A stretch of DNA of 64,000 nucleotides from Lacisediminimonas profundi (GCF_008831265.1 NZ_VTTH01000002.1:744001-808000); one strand, 5' to 3'. Shown: positions 1-9,430, counted from the stretch's first letter. A program made the numbers and translations. Notes: generated by a model from the sequence alone, not told the origin.

Positions 1-182
1 ACCTGTTGCCCGAGTTTCTCGGAAAGTTTGCGCGCATAAGTACGTCCGAGTTGATCAGTCGCGCCGCCTGGAGCGAAACCTACCAGCAGCTTGATCGGCT
101 TGGTCGGATATGCCTGGGCCGCGGCCAATCCGCAAACCGCCAAGCCGGCCAACACCGCCGCAAATTTCAATTTCAAAGACAT
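1..182 (-). CDS. Bug/TctC-family tripartite tricarboxylate receptor, N-terminal part only
   Basis: The reverse strand opens with an ATG at 182 preceded by an AGGAG ribosome site. It reads a signal peptide (MSLKLKFAAVLAGLAVCG and on, ending near AAAQA), followed by YPTKPIKLLVGFAPGGATDQ. That is the hallmark start of Bug periplasmic solute receptors, which bind carboxylates, often as orphans without cognate permeases. The gene runs off the left edge, so only about 60 residues are visible. It is divergent from the SDR gene at 435, which suggests it captures the substrate of that catabolic cluster. The substrate cannot be read from the sequence. Confidence 0.85.
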   Translation of the reverse strand, partial: MSLKLKFAAVLAGLAVCGLAAAQAYPTKPIKLLVGFAPGGATDQLGRTYARKLSEKLGQQ

Positions 183-247
183 TTCCAATCTCCTATGGCT
201 ATTTTTCTGGCACAAGTTAACTCGGATCTCGCCTGATTTTTTTCTAC

Positions 248-326
248 GAGATACCGAAACATACATCACGTCGCCGAAAAAGACTATCATGTTTTTCCGA
301 GTGGATGTATAGTTTTTCGGCATCTC
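248..326. promoter_or_regulatory. Imperfect inverted repeat in the divergent Bug/SDR promoter region
   Basis: The arms lie at 248-267 and 304-326. The left arm contains GATACCGAAACATACATC and the right arm GATGTATAGTTTTTCGGC followed by ATCTC; they pair almost completely apart from a few bases. A further CCGAAAAA half-copy sits between them near 274-281. The position between two divergent start codons (182 and 435) fits an operator. The IclR-type regulator encoded at 4603 is the obvious candidate ligand, by inference only. Confidence 0.5.
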
Positions 327-434
327 GCATTGGCAGCAATCATTGGCACCAATCGTTGGCACCAATGCTTGCCGGAGCGCCGGCGTACCGGGCAGCTCGC
401 GTGAGCAAACCGAACAATCGAAAAGGAAAATGAA

Positions 435-1187
435 ATGGATCTGCAAATTGAAGGCAAGGTAGCCCTGATCACTGGTTCCGGCCGCGGCATCGGCTATGCA
501 ACGGCGGTGGCACTGGCCAGGGAAGGCGTGCATATCGTGATCAACGACATCAATCCGACCGCTGTCGCCGAAGCAGTTGAAAGCCTGCGCAAAGCCGGCT
601 ATTCGGCCACCGGCATGGCCGCCAACGTGTGCGACGAGGAGCAGGTCCAGGCCATGGCCGACCACGCGGTGAAGGAATTCGGCAGCATCGACATCCTGGT
701 CAACAACGCCGGTTTCACCCGCGACAAATACCTGACCAAGATGTCCGTGCTCGAATGGGATTCGGTGGTCGACACCATCCTGAAAGGTGCGTTCCATTGC
801 ACCCGCGCGGCGCTTCCCTCGATGATGAAAAACAAATGGGGCCGCATCATCAACATCTCCTCGCGCGCCCATTTGGGCAATCCGGGCCAGACCAACTATG
901 CGTCGGCCAAGGCAGGCCTGCTCGGCTTCACCCGTTCGCTCGCCTTCGAGCAAGGCAAATTCAACATCACCGCCAATGCCGTGGCGCCCGGCCTGGTGGA
1001 AACCCAGTTGGTGCGCGACCTGGTGACCTACGAGACGCTGCGCACCAACGCGCTGGCACGGCAGCCGATCCAGCGCATGGGCGCGGTCGAGGACATCGCC
1101 GATGCAGTGACCTTCCTGGCGTCGCAACGTGCCGGCTTCATCACTGGCGAGACGCTGCATGTGACCGGCGGTCGTTACTCGAGCTGA
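435..1187 (+). CDS. SDR-family NAD(P)-dependent oxidoreductase (FabG-like)
   Basis: A classical short-chain dehydrogenase/reductase of 250 residues. It has the nucleotide-binding motif TGSGRGIG at residues 13-20, NNAG at 90-93, catalytic Ser near 142-143 and the Y155-x3-K159 pair. The length is normal for the FabG group. It probably oxidises or reduces a hydroxyacyl or keto intermediate in the cytoplasm. It is the first gene of a same-strand set with an NDP-forming CoA ligase, an acyl-CoA dehydrogenase and a CoA-transferase, so a beta-oxidation-like step on a CoA thioester is likely. An AAAGGAAAATGAA stretch just upstream supplies the ribosome site. Exact substrate unknown. Confidence 0.85.
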   Translation: MDLQIEGKVALITGSGRGIGYATAVALAREGVHIVINDINPTAVAEAVESLRKAGYSATGMAANVCDEEQVQAMADHAVKEFGSIDILVNNAGFTRDKYLTKMSVLEWDSVVDTILKGAFHCTRAALPSMMKNKWGRIINISSRAHLGNPGQTNYASAKAGLLGFTRSLAFEQGKFNITANAVAPGLVETQLVRDLVTYETLRTNALARQPIQRMGAVEDIADAVTFLASQRAGFITGETLHVTGGRYSS

Positions 1188-1233
1188 TGCCGGGCAGTCC
1201 AGGATAAGCATGTACCAAGGAGAAAAAAGCGAA

Positions 1234-3348
1234 ATGAGACAGTTCCCGGATCTTTCCCGGTTTGTAAACCCGCGCAACATCGCTGTGGTCGGCGCTTCCG
1301 GGCGCGAATCCAGCCAGGGCCGCAGGCTTTACGACAACCTCGTGCTGCACTCGGACCTGAGGGGCGAGGTGTACCCGGTCAATCCCGCCTACCAGGTCAT
1401 CGGCGACCAGCAATGCTGGCCGTCGATTCGCGAGTTGCCGCCGGAAGCCGAGATCGACGTCGCGATCATCATCGTCAATCTCTCCCTGGTACTCGATACC
1501 CTGAACCAATGCGTCGAGCGCCGCATTCCGTTCGCAATCGTGATGACCTCCGGCTTTGCCGAAGTCGGCGAAGAAGGCCGTGCACTGGAGGCGGAAATCG
1601 CGGACCTGTGCCGCCGTACCGGATTGCATGTGTACGGACCCAACTGCCCGGGTTTCGTCAACGTCCGTGACCGCCTGGGCATGACCTTTTCGCCCGCTTA
1701 CAAGGACGACCTGAACAGCGGCGGCGTCGGGCTGGCCACCCAAGGCGGCGGACTGGGCCGCAACCTGCTGCAGGGCCTGAGCCACGGCGAGGGTGCGGCG
1801 ATGTTGTTCTCACCCGGTAATGAAGTGGACCTGGATGTTCCGGATTTCATCGCCTGGATGGCAGATGATCCGCAGATAAAGGTCATCGGCGTGCTGATGG
1901 AAGGCATCAAGGATGGCCGCAAGCTGGCCGCTGCGCTGGAGCGCGCGCGCTCGCGCAACAAGCCGGTGGTGGTGCTCAAGGTCGGGCGCTCGGAAGCGGG
2001 CATCCTGGCGGCGCAGTCGCATACGGCGTCGGTCGCCGGCTCGGCCAGCGTCAACAGTGCGGTGTTCCGCCAGTTCGGCGCGATCGAGGTGGGCGACCTG
2101 GACGAACTGCTGTACGTTGCCCGCATGCTGGCGCGTCCGGCGCCGGCGCCCGGTTCGGGCGTGGCCATATTCACCTTCTCCGGCGGCACTGCTGCGCTGG
2201 CGGCGGACATTGCCGGCGCGCTGGATGTGCCGATGGCCGTGCTGTCACCGCAGACCGAGGCTGAATTGCGCAAGGTGTTGCCCGCATTCGCCCACATCCC
2301 CAATCCGGTCGACGCCACCGCCGATGTCTTTCGCGACGCGACCATGACCGGAAAATGCCTGAAGATCATTGCGCAGGACCCGAATGTCGGCACCCTGATG
2401 TTCCCGATCGCAATGGACTATGCCGGAATCACCAAGGCGATGGCGCAGGCGATCGTCGACGTGGCCGAGGAAACCGGCGCCCATATCGTGCCGGTATGGA
2501 TGAGCCGCCGCCTGGGCGAAGGCTTCCAGATCCTGGAAACAAAAGGCTTGTTGCCCTTCCTGTCCTTGTCGTCGGCAATGTCGGCGCTGACCCGGCGCTT
2601 CCCCGTTGCGGCGGGTGCCAAGCCTGCTGCCGCGCACGCCACGGCAGTGCACGGTGCCACCGACACGCCGGCATCCGGCGCGCTGCGCACGCTGAACGAA
2701 TCGGCGGGCAAGGCCTTGCTGCGCGATGCCGGCTTCCCTACCCCGCCCAGCCAGGTCGCCAATTCCGCGGAGCAAGCGATTTCCTTTGCCGGCGCCATGG
2801 GTTTTCCGGTTGTGCTGAAGATCGTCAGCCCCGACATCGCGCACAAGACCGAAGCGGGCGGCGTCAAGCTGAACCTGCGCTCGGACGATGATGTGCGCCA
2901 GACCTACACCACCATCCTCGAGTCCGTCGGCCGTTACAAGAGCGATGCGCGGATCGAAGGGATCCTGGTCGAAAAAATGATGCCCCCCGGCGCACGCGAA
3001 GTATTGATCGGCGTGCACCGTGATCCCGCCTACGGCCTGATACTGACTTTCGGCCTGGGCGGCGTGCTGGTGGAAGTGCTGCGCGACGTGACCCACAGGA
3101 TGATTCCGCTGACGCCGCAAGATGCACGCGCAATGATCCGTGAAATCAAGCATGTCGAGGTGCTCGACGGCGTGCGCGGACAGGCACCGGTCGACTTTGC
3201 CGCGCTGGAAGACCTGATCCTGAAGACATCCGCGCTGGCCGAGAGCCATCGCGACACGCTGCACGAGATGGAAATCAATCCGGTCTGGGTCGGCACAGCG
3301 GGCCAGGGCGCGCTGCCGCTGGACGCGCTGATCACCTTCCGCGCATGA
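1234..3348 (+). CDS. Acetate--CoA ligase family protein (NDP-forming acyl-CoA synthetase)
   Basis: A single-chain NDP-forming acyl-CoA synthetase of about 704 residues: CoA-binding domain at the N-terminus (NIAVVGASGRESSQGRRLY), succinyl-CoA-synthetase-like middle, and a C-terminal ATP-grasp domain (from about GKALLRDAGFPTPPSQ through VLKIVSPDIAHKTEAGGV). It should activate a carboxylic acid to its CoA thioester with ATP. I prefer the ATG at 1234, which follows AAGGAG (1217-1222) by 11 bases; an in-frame ATG at 1210 lies before that site. It is followed directly by an acyl-CoA dehydrogenase, consistent with activation then alpha,beta-oxidation of an unknown acid. Confidence 0.82.
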   Translation: MRQFPDLSRFVNPRNIAVVGASGRESSQGRRLYDNLVLHSDLRGEVYPVNPAYQVIGDQQCWPSIRELPPEAEIDVAIIIVNLSLVLDTLNQCVERRIPFAIVMTSGFAEVGEEGRALEAEIADLCRRTGLHVYGPNCPGFVNVRDRLGMTFSPAYKDDLNSGGVGLATQGGGLGRNLLQGLSHGEGAAMLFSPGNEVDLDVPDFIAWMADDPQIKVIGVLMEGIKDGRKLAAALERARSRNKPVVVLKVGRSEAGILAAQSHTASVAGSASVNSAVFRQFGAIEVGDLDELLYVARMLARPAPAPGSGVAIFTFSGGTAALAADIAGALDVPMAVLSPQTEAELRKVLPAFAHIPNPVDATADVFRDATMTGKCLKIIAQDPNVGTLMFPIAMDYAGITKAMAQAIVDVAEETGAHIVPVWMSRRLGEGFQILETKGLLPFLSLSSAMSALTRRFPVAAGAKPAAAHATAVHGATDTPASGALRTLNESAGKALLRDAGFPTPPSQVANSAEQAISFAGAMGFPVVLKIVSPDIAHKTEAGGVKLNLRSDDDVRQTYTTILESVGRYKSDARIEGILVEKMMPPGAREVLIGVHRDPAYGLILTFGLGGVLVEVLRDVTHRMIPLTPQDARAMIREIKHVEVLDGVRGQAPVDFAALEDLILKTSALAESHRDTLHEMEINPVWVGTAGQGALPLDALITFRA

Positions 3349-3393
3349 ACATCGGGCCCACGGCCCGCACACTGAATATAAATCGGAGACTGT

Positions 3394-4548
3394 ATGGATT
3401 TCCAACTCGATTCCCTGCAACTGGAACTGCGGGACGCGCTGCGCCGCTACCTGGAGGCGGAAGTTGCGCCCATGGTGCACGCGTATGAAGCGCAAAGCCT
3501 GCCGGTGCCCAGGAAAACCGTCATGGCAATGAAAGATTTCGGCTTGCTGGGAGGCCTTCTGCCTGAGGAAGTCGGCGGATTCGGCCTGCCGATGACGACC
3601 TACGGCATGCTGATCTGCGAAGTGGCGCGCGTATGGCCGTCCCTGCGCAGCATCATCAGCACCAGCAACCTTGCCGCGTCGGTACTGGTCGAAGGCGGCT
3701 CGAAGCACCTGATCGAGCGCTACCTGCCCGGCATCCTGAGCGCCGAAAAGCTGGCTGCGTTCGCCCTGAGCGAACCCAACATCGGATCGGACGCAGCGCA
3801 CATCGAAACCCGCGCCACCCCCACCGCCGACGGCTGGAAGGTCAATGGCCGCAAGCTGTACATCAGCGTCGGCACCATCGCCGACGTCGGCGTGGTGTTC
3901 GTCAAGAGCCCCATGGCCGACGGCAAGCAAGGCGTCTCCTGCCTGCTGTTTGAAAACACCATGCCGGGCTTCTCGACCACGGGTATCCCCAAGATGGGCA
4001 TGCACAGCTGCCCGCTGGGCGAGTTGCTGTTCGACGATGTCGCCATACCCGCCGCGAACCTGGTGGGCAAGGAAGGCCAGGCTTTTTCACTGGCCAAGAA
4101 ATACCTGAATGTCGGCCGCTGCGTGGTGGCATTCTCGGCGCTGGGCATCGCCGAAGCCGCCTATGAAGCGGCCGTAAAATTCTCGCTGGAGCGTTCGCAG
4201 TTCGGCCGCAAGATCGCCGGTTTCCAGCTGGTGCAGCAAATGATTGCGGACATGATGACGCTGGTCGAAACCTCACGCTTGTTGTGCTACCGCGCCGCTG
4301 ACGCGCTCGACCGCAACGCGCCCGACGCCCAGGCGCTGTGCTCGATGGCCAAGCGCTACGCCACCGACGCCGTGCTGCGGGTGGCCGAGACATCAATGCA
4401 GGTGCATGGCGGCGCCGGCTACACCGCCCTGTTCCCGATCGAGCGCTATTACCGCGATGCGCGCCATCTCAGCATTGCCGAAGGCACCAACCAGATCCAG
4501 TCCATGCTGATGGCACAGACTGTGCTGGGCGTCTCGGCGATCCGGTAG
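3394..4548 (+). CDS. Acyl-CoA dehydrogenase
   Basis: An FAD-dependent acyl-CoA dehydrogenase of 384 residues with the family order: N-terminal helical domain, central beta domain (ALSEPNIGSDAAHIETRA and NGRKLYIS), and C-terminal helical domain (RSQFGRKIAGFQLVQ, HGGAGYT). The catalytic-base region reads SIAEGTNQIQ near the C-terminus. It would introduce a double bond into an acyl-CoA, passing electrons to ETF. An ATAAATCGGAG ribosome site precedes the start. It lies between the CoA synthetase and an IclR regulator, so it probably works on the product of the upstream ligase. Confidence 0.88.
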   Translation: MDFQLDSLQLELRDALRRYLEAEVAPMVHAYEAQSLPVPRKTVMAMKDFGLLGGLLPEEVGGFGLPMTTYGMLICEVARVWPSLRSIISTSNLAASVLVEGGSKHLIERYLPGILSAEKLAAFALSEPNIGSDAAHIETRATPTADGWKVNGRKLYISVGTIADVGVVFVKSPMADGKQGVSCLLFENTMPGFSTTGIPKMGMHSCPLGELLFDDVAIPAANLVGKEGQAFSLAKKYLNVGRCVVAFSALGIAEAAYEAAVKFSLERSQFGRKIAGFQLVQQMIADMMTLVETSRLLCYRAADALDRNAPDAQALCSMAKRYATDAVLRVAETSMQVHGGAGYTALFPIERYYRDARHLSIAEGTNQIQSMLMAQTVLGVSAIR

Positions 4549-4602
4549 CCAGATGCAAAGCGGTAAAATCCCTGCCTCAAATTTGCGGAGCCTTGAAATC
4601 CC

Positions 4603-5343
4603 ATGCCACAAATAATTCCGACCGCCCAGCGTGCGCTTCAGGTTTTCGAGGTCTTCGCCCGCGAACAGCGCCCGTTGACCAACTCGGAAATGGCGCGCTA
4701 CCTCGACCTGGCCGACAGCAGCTGTTCGGATTTGCTGTTCACGCTGCGCCAGGCAGGATTCCTGCTTCGTACGCCAAAATCCCGTCACTTCCATCCGACC
4801 GGACGTTTGCTGAACATTGCCCAGGGAATCGCGGCATCGGATTCCTTGCAGATCTTCGCCTCCGAGGCGCTGGAAATCCTGATGCGGCAGTCCGGAGAGA
4901 GCGCGATGTGCGGCCATATCGATGGCAACAAGGTGAAGATTTTTGCCTGCAAGGAGAGTTCGCGCGCGCTGCGCTACGTGCTGCGGCCGGGTACCGTCCT
5001 TGAGGTCCAGGGTACATCCCTCGGGAAAGCGCTGCTTGGGGCCATGGAGCCGGACGAGAGGAACGCGCTGATCGACGCCTTGCCGATGATCGCCACCACG
5101 CCCAAGACGATTACCCAGCGGGACGCATTGCGTGCCGAGATCGAGGCCACCAACCAGGGCAACAAGTGCTTCATCGCCAAGGAGGAAGGCGTCGAGGGCG
5201 TGTTTGCCATAGCCATAGCCGGCAAGGTCGGCGACCGGCTGACGGCATTGTCGATCGTCGGGCCAACCCACCGGGTTTCGCAAAACATCGACGCCTGCAT
5301 AAAAATCCTGACGGAAGCACGCGCCGAATTCTTCGAGTCGTAG
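4603..5343 (+). CDS. IclR-family transcriptional regulator
   Basis: A 246-residue protein with an N-terminal winged helix-turn-helix (about residues 6-65; RALQVFEVFAREQRPLTNSE) and a C-terminal IclR effector-binding domain (SLGKALLGAMEPDERNALID and a Cys-containing segment near CFIAKEEGVEGVFAIAI). IclR proteins usually control aromatic or short-acid catabolism and respond to a pathway acid. It sits inside the cluster it probably controls. The inverted repeat at 248-326 is a candidate site. Confidence 0.85.
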   Translation: MPQIIPTAQRALQVFEVFAREQRPLTNSEMARYLDLADSSCSDLLFTLRQAGFLLRTPKSRHFHPTGRLLNIAQGIAASDSLQIFASEALEILMRQSGESAMCGHIDGNKVKIFACKESSRALRYVLRPGTVLEVQGTSLGKALLGAMEPDERNALIDALPMIATTPKTITQRDALRAEIEATNQGNKCFIAKEEGVEGVFAIAIAGKVGDRLTALSIVGPTHRVSQNIDACIKILTEARAEFFES

Positions 5344-5382
5344 AATCCACGACATTCACCTTTTAATGCTGGAAGACAGAAC

Positions 5383-6516
5383 ATGACTGGTCCACTCAAG
5401 GGATTTACCGTACTGGAAATGGCGGGCATCGGCCCGGCGCCATTCGCTGCGATGATGCTGGCCGACATGGGTGCCGACGTCATCCGTATCGACCGCCTGG
5501 TGCCAGGTTTCCTGGGCGGCGGCGGCACCATCGTCGACCGTGGCCGACGCACGATTGCGCTGGACATCAAGAAGCCCGGCGCGGTCGACATCGTGCTGCG
5601 CCTGATGGAAAAATCCGACGCCCTGATCGAAGGATTCAGACCTGGCGTGATGGAGCGCCTGGGCATGGGTCCCGAGGTGTGCCTGGAACGCAATCCGCGG
5701 CTGGTGTACGGGCGCATGACCGGCTGGGGCCAGGATGGTCCGCTGTCACAGGCAGCCGGGCACGACCTGAACTACCTCGCCATCACCGGCTTGCTCAATG
5801 CGATGGGCTACCCCGACCGCCCTCCCACGCCGCCGCTGCACGTCGTGGGCGACCTCGGCGGCGGCGGCATGATGCTGGCTTTCGGCGTGGTATGCGCACT
5901 GCTGGAAGCGCGCGGCACCGGCAAGGGACAAGTACTGGATTCGGCCATCTGCGACGGCGCCGCCATGCTGGCCACCCCCTACCATGGACAGGTCGCCAAC
6001 GGAAGCTGGGTCAACCAGCGCCAGTCCAACATGCTGGACGGTGGCGCCCATTTCTATGGTTGCTATACCTGCGCTGACGGAAAAGCCGTCTCGATCGGCC
6101 CGATCGAACCGCAGTTCTATCGCGTCATGCTGGAGCGCTGCGGCATTACCGATCCCGAGTTCGAACTGCAATGGGAGCGCGGGCACTGGCCGGCCCTGCG
6201 CGAAAAGCTGGCCGCCATGTTCGTGACCAGGACCCGCGACGAATGGTGCGGGCTGCTCGAAGGCAGCGAAGCCTGCTTTGCGCCGGTGCTCGACTTCGAG
6301 GAAGCGACCCGGCACCCGCACAGCGTTGCGCGCAACAGTTTTACCAGAACCAGCGGCGTGCTGCATCCTGCGCCGACGCCGCGCTTCAGCCGCACCCCCG
6401 GCGTCGCCAGGCCGATTCCCAAGACAGGCGAACACACGCAGGAACTGCTGGCGCAGATCGGCATGTCGGAACAGGATATCGCCGCCTTGCGCGAACACGG
6501 CACCATTTCCTGCTAG
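5383..6516 (+). CDS. CaiB/BaiF-family CoA-transferase (class III)
   Basis: A class III CoA-transferase of 377 residues. It opens with [20 protein letters not shown] and has the [12 protein letters not shown] strand and the [22 protein letters not shown] region typical of the fold. Family members resembling alpha-methylacyl-CoA racemase also share this beginning, so racemase activity is a possible alternative. It would move CoA between an acid and an acyl-CoA. It follows the regulator and ends the first catabolic cluster; together with the NDP-forming ligase it gives the cluster two potential routes to activate its substrate. Confidence 0.83.
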   Translation: MTGPLKGFTVLEMAGIGPAPFAAMMLADMGADVIRIDRLVPGFLGGGGTIVDRGRRTIALDIKKPGAVDIVLRLMEKSDALIEGFRPGVMERLGMGPEVCLERNPRLVYGRMTGWGQDGPLSQAAGHDLNYLAITGLLNAMGYPDRPPTPPLHVVGDLGGGGMMLAFGVVCALLEARGTGKGQVLDSAICDGAAMLATPYHGQVANGSWVNQRQSNMLDGGAHFYGCYTCADGKAVSIGPIEPQFYRVMLERCGITDPEFELQWERGHWPALREKLAAMFVTRTRDEWCGLLEGSEACFAPVLDFEEATRHPHSVARNSFTRTSGVLHPAPTPRFSRTPGVARPIPKTGEHTQELLAQIGMSEQDIAALREHGTISC

Positions 6517-6642
6517 CAGGCGTCGCCCCCTCGCTGCCAGGTGCGTGCCTGGCAGGCTTGGTCAAGGCCGGGAAACCAAGTAGCATCTTGCAGTGTAAGC
6601 ATCCGGTCACGACGGCGCGGATGAGAAACACTGGAACGAACC

Positions 6643-7395
6643 GTGAAACTTGCCCTGCTTTCCGACCTGCATGCCAACCTGCCGGCATTCGAAGCCTGCC
6701 TGGCCCACGCCCGCAGTCAAGGCGCGACCCGGATTGCCATCCTCGGCGACCTGGTCGATTACGGCCCCCATCCTGGCGAGGTGGTCGACCTCTGCCGCGA
6801 ACTTGAACAGGAAGGCGCGCTGATCCTGCGCGGCAACCACGACACGCTGCCGGTCAATCCGGTCCTGACCGGTTCGACCTGGGGTGACATCACCGCTGCC
6901 TGGACCCACAGCCGGCTGGACGACCTGCAACGCGACTGGCTGGCGCGATTGCCGCTCACCGCCGTTCTCGGCAGCGCGTTCCTGGTTCATGCCAGCGCAG
7001 ATGCGCCCGAGCGCTGGCATTACGTGCACGACGAACGGGTCGCAGAGCGCAGCCTGGAAGCCGCCACCCAGAACCCCGACGTCCATCATGTCTTCGGCGG
7101 CCATGTCCACGAACAGGCTTTGTACTATCGCGGCGCCGGCCGCAACCTGATGCGTTTCGTGCCGCGCCCCGGCGTGGCGATCCCGGTCGGGCCGCACCGG
7201 CAATGGCTGGCCATCGTCGGCTCGGCCGGGCAACCGCGCGATGGCGATCCCCGCGCAAACTACGCCCTGTTCGATACCGATGCCGGGCTGCTGACTTTTC
7301 ACCGTGTGAGCTATGACTTCCTCTCGGTAGCGCGGGCGATCCGCGCCGAAGGTTTGCCGCAGGTATTGGCAACCCGCCTGGAGAACGGGCTATGA
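6643..7395 (+). CDS. Calcineurin-like metallophosphoesterase
   Basis: A 250-residue phosphoesterase with all the metal-binding blocks: DLHAN at residues 7-11, GDLVDYG, GNHD, an active-site HAS and GGHVH near residue 157. Such enzymes hydrolyse phosphomono- or diesters, including phosphoproteins and cyclic nucleotides. Its stop overlaps the start of the downstream kinase gene in an ATGA arrangement (7392-7395), so the two are almost certainly translated together. That pairing suggests opposing action on a phosphoprotein, or joint action in a stress response. Substrate not readable. Confidence 0.88.
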   Translation: MKLALLSDLHANLPAFEACLAHARSQGATRIAILGDLVDYGPHPGEVVDLCRELEQEGALILRGNHDTLPVNPVLTGSTWGDITAAWTHSRLDDLQRDWLARLPLTAVLGSAFLVHASADAPERWHYVHDERVAERSLEAATQNPDVHHVFGGHVHEQALYYRGAGRNLMRFVPRPGVAIPVGPHRQWLAIVGSAGQPRDGDPRANYALFDTDAGLLTFHRVSYDFLSVARAIRAEGLPQVLATRLENGL

Positions 7396-8885
7396 GGCGG
7401 TTGGAGGCCGGTGCCGAGCTGGATGGTTTCCGCATCGAGGAATGCCTGCATGCCGGGGCAATGGCGCGAATTTTCGCCGTCACCTATGCCGACGGACGGC
7501 CATCGCCGTTTCCGATGGTGATGAAGGTGCCGCACATGGGCGCCGGCGATGGCAGCGAGAATATCGTCGGTTTTGAAATAGAACACCAGTTGCTGCAAGT
7601 ACTGCAGGGACCGCATGTGCCGCGCTTCGTCGCCGCCGGCGACCTCAGCCGCCTGCCCTATATCGTGATGGAGCGGGTCAACGGCCAGACGCTGGAAGCC
7701 TGGATGCAGACCTTCGCCGATGCGCATCGCCCGATCCCGGTTGCAGCGATTGCCGACATGGGCGCGCGGCTGGCGCAGGCGGTCCATAGCCTGCATCAGC
7801 AAAATACCTGTCACCTCGACCTGAAACCTGCCAACGCGATCATCGACGAGCAGGGTCGCATCGTGCTGATCGACTTTGGCCTGTCCTGCCATTCCGACTA
7901 TCCGGACCTGCTGGCCGAGGAGTTGCGCAAGGCGGTGGGTTCTCCTGCCTGGATTGCGCCCGAACAGATCGTTGGCGTGCGCGGCGACCCGCGCAGCGAT
8001 GTATTTGCGATCGGCGTCATGCTGTACGAGATGGCGACCGGCAAGTTGCCCTTCGGCGCGCCGCAGACACGCGGCGGCATGCGGCAACGCTTGTGGATGA
8101 GCCCGCGTCCGCCGCGCGCGTACCTGACATACCGCAGCGACCTGCCGGAGTGGCTGCAGGAAATCATCCTGCGTTGCCTGGAGCCGCAGGCCGACCAGCG
8201 TTATCCGTCCGCTGCGCACCTGATGTTCGACCTGCACAATCCCGACCAGGTCAAGATCACTTCGCGCGGACGTGAAACACGGGTGCGCGGGTTCTGGTGG
8301 CACTTCAGGCAATGGCTGCGCGCCGCCGGCATGCACTACGAACCGAGCCCCCTGCCCTCGCAGCAAATCATGCAGGTGCCGATCGTGATGGTGGCGCTAC
8401 CCAACGAAGATGTGAGCGACCTGGCCATGTACGCGCTGCGCCAGGCAACTGCCCGCTCGCTGGGAACCCGCCCCGGCGCCCGGCTGGCTGTCGTGACCGT
8501 GGTGAACCCGGCCATTGCCGCCATCGGCGCCTCCAACAGCAGCGGCGGTGAAACCGGACGTCGCCTGCAGCACCTGACCAGCTTCCGCAAGTGGGCCCAG
8601 GGCCTGGACCTGTCACTGCACCAGGCCTCGTTTCACGTGCTCGAATCGACCGATGTGGCGCAAGCACTGTTGCGCTATGCCGCAGGCAACCAGGTCAGCC
8701 TGATCATCATGGGCGCCGCCACCCATGGACTGCCGATGCAGCGCTTCGTGGCAACGGTGCCGATCAAGGTGGCAATGAACGCGCCCTGCACCGTGATCCT
8801 GGTGAAGGAGCCGGTGCCTTTGACGATGGTGGAGCGGGATGTGGCTGGCAGCGAGGAACTCGCTGATACGTACCAATCGGGATAG
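7392..8885 (+). CDS. Serine/threonine protein kinase fused to a universal stress protein domain
   Basis: A 497-residue fusion. Residues about 10-280 form a Hanks-type kinase: VMKVP with K45, E64 of helix C, catalytic loop HLDLKPAN with D143 and N148, DFG at 161-163 and APE at 189-191. The glycine loop is degenerate (ECLHAGAMARIFAV). Residues about 345-480 read as a universal stress protein domain, beginning VPIVMVALPNEDVSDLA and ending IIMGAATHGLPMQRF then CTVILVKE. No membrane segment is visible, so it is probably cytosolic. USP domains bind ATP or respond to stress. Cotranscribed with the phosphoesterase upstream. Confidence 0.88.
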   Translation: MRRLEAGAELDGFRIEECLHAGAMARIFAVTYADGRPSPFPMVMKVPHMGAGDGSENIVGFEIEHQLLQVLQGPHVPRFVAAGDLSRLPYIVMERVNGQTLEAWMQTFADAHRPIPVAAIADMGARLAQAVHSLHQQNTCHLDLKPANAIIDEQGRIVLIDFGLSCHSDYPDLLAEELRKAVGSPAWIAPEQIVGVRGDPRSDVFAIGVMLYEMATGKLPFGAPQTRGGMRQRLWMSPRPPRAYLTYRSDLPEWLQEIILRCLEPQADQRYPSAAHLMFDLHNPDQVKITSRGRETRVRGFWWHFRQWLRAAGMHYEPSPLPSQQIMQVPIVMVALPNEDVSDLAMYALRQATARSLGTRPGARLAVVTVVNPAIAAIGASNSSGGETGRRLQHLTSFRKWAQGLDLSLHQASFHVLESTDVAQALLRYAAGNQVSLIIMGAATHGLPMQRFVATVPIKVAMNAPCTVILVKEPVPLTMVERDVAGSEELADTYQSG

Positions 8886-8974
8886 GAGCGCGGCCGGCCG
8901 GGGCTGTTCCGTCCTCATGGTGCAGGTCATTGGCCAAATCGTGAAGCGCAGAGCAGACCGGCGCACGCCATGAA

Positions 8975-9421
8975 TCAGGAATTCGCCCCATCCAGCAGCG
9001 GGTTCAAGATCTTCAGCCCGTACACACCCCTGAACGCGACTCCCCTGTCCCCCGTCACGACAGTCATTCCCCGGACCAGCGCCATGGCCGCAATCTGCTT
9101 GTCGATGGTGTGTGGATCTCCCTTTTCCCCCGAGAGCAGCAAGCCCCACATCTGGGCGCTTTCCATGTCGAACCCGACAATCCGGTCAGCGAATTCGCCC
9201 AGCACGGCATCCAGCCACTTTTCATAGACGATAGCGCTTGGCCGATCATTCAGGCGACGCAGCTTTTCAATTCCGGATCGAATCTCGCCTATGACCTGAA
9301 CAGGAACGAAGAGGCTTGAGTCCTCAGCGGTATTGAAAAAATGCCGTACACCGGGATGCGCCCCTTTGCCCTTCCGATACTCGCTGAGGATGTTGGTGTC
9401 CAGCAGATAGGTGGTTTCCAA
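8975..9421 (-). CDS. PIN-domain toxin, FitB/VapC type
   Basis: A 148-residue PIN-domain RNase. Acidic active-site residues are D8 (LLDTN), E46 (IGEIRSG), D107 (TIDKQIAA) and D125 (TGDRG). These toxins cleave specific tRNAs or mRNAs when the antitoxin is lost. No ATG is available: the frame opens at TTG (9421), and the upstream antitoxin stop lies only 9 bases away. A weak start on a short-spaced second cistron would keep toxin below antitoxin. It is convergent with the kinase gene. Confidence 0.88.
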   Translation of the reverse strand: METTYLLDTNILSEYRKGKGAHPGVRHFFNTAEDSSLFVPVQVIGEIRSGIEKLRRLNDRPSAIVYEKWLDAVLGEFADRIVGFDMESAQMWGLLLSGEKGDPHTIDKQIAAMALVRGMTVVTGDRGVAFRGVYGLKILNPLLDGANS

Positions 9422-9430
9422 ATCAACCGC

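Noticed and set aside
2245-4005. Very long open frame (586 codons) on the minus strand
   Set aside because: It lies wholly antisense to the CoA-synthetase and acyl-CoA dehydrogenase genes. Its product is His/Gln/Arg-rich with no family pattern, which is typical of antisense frames in G/C-rich DNA.
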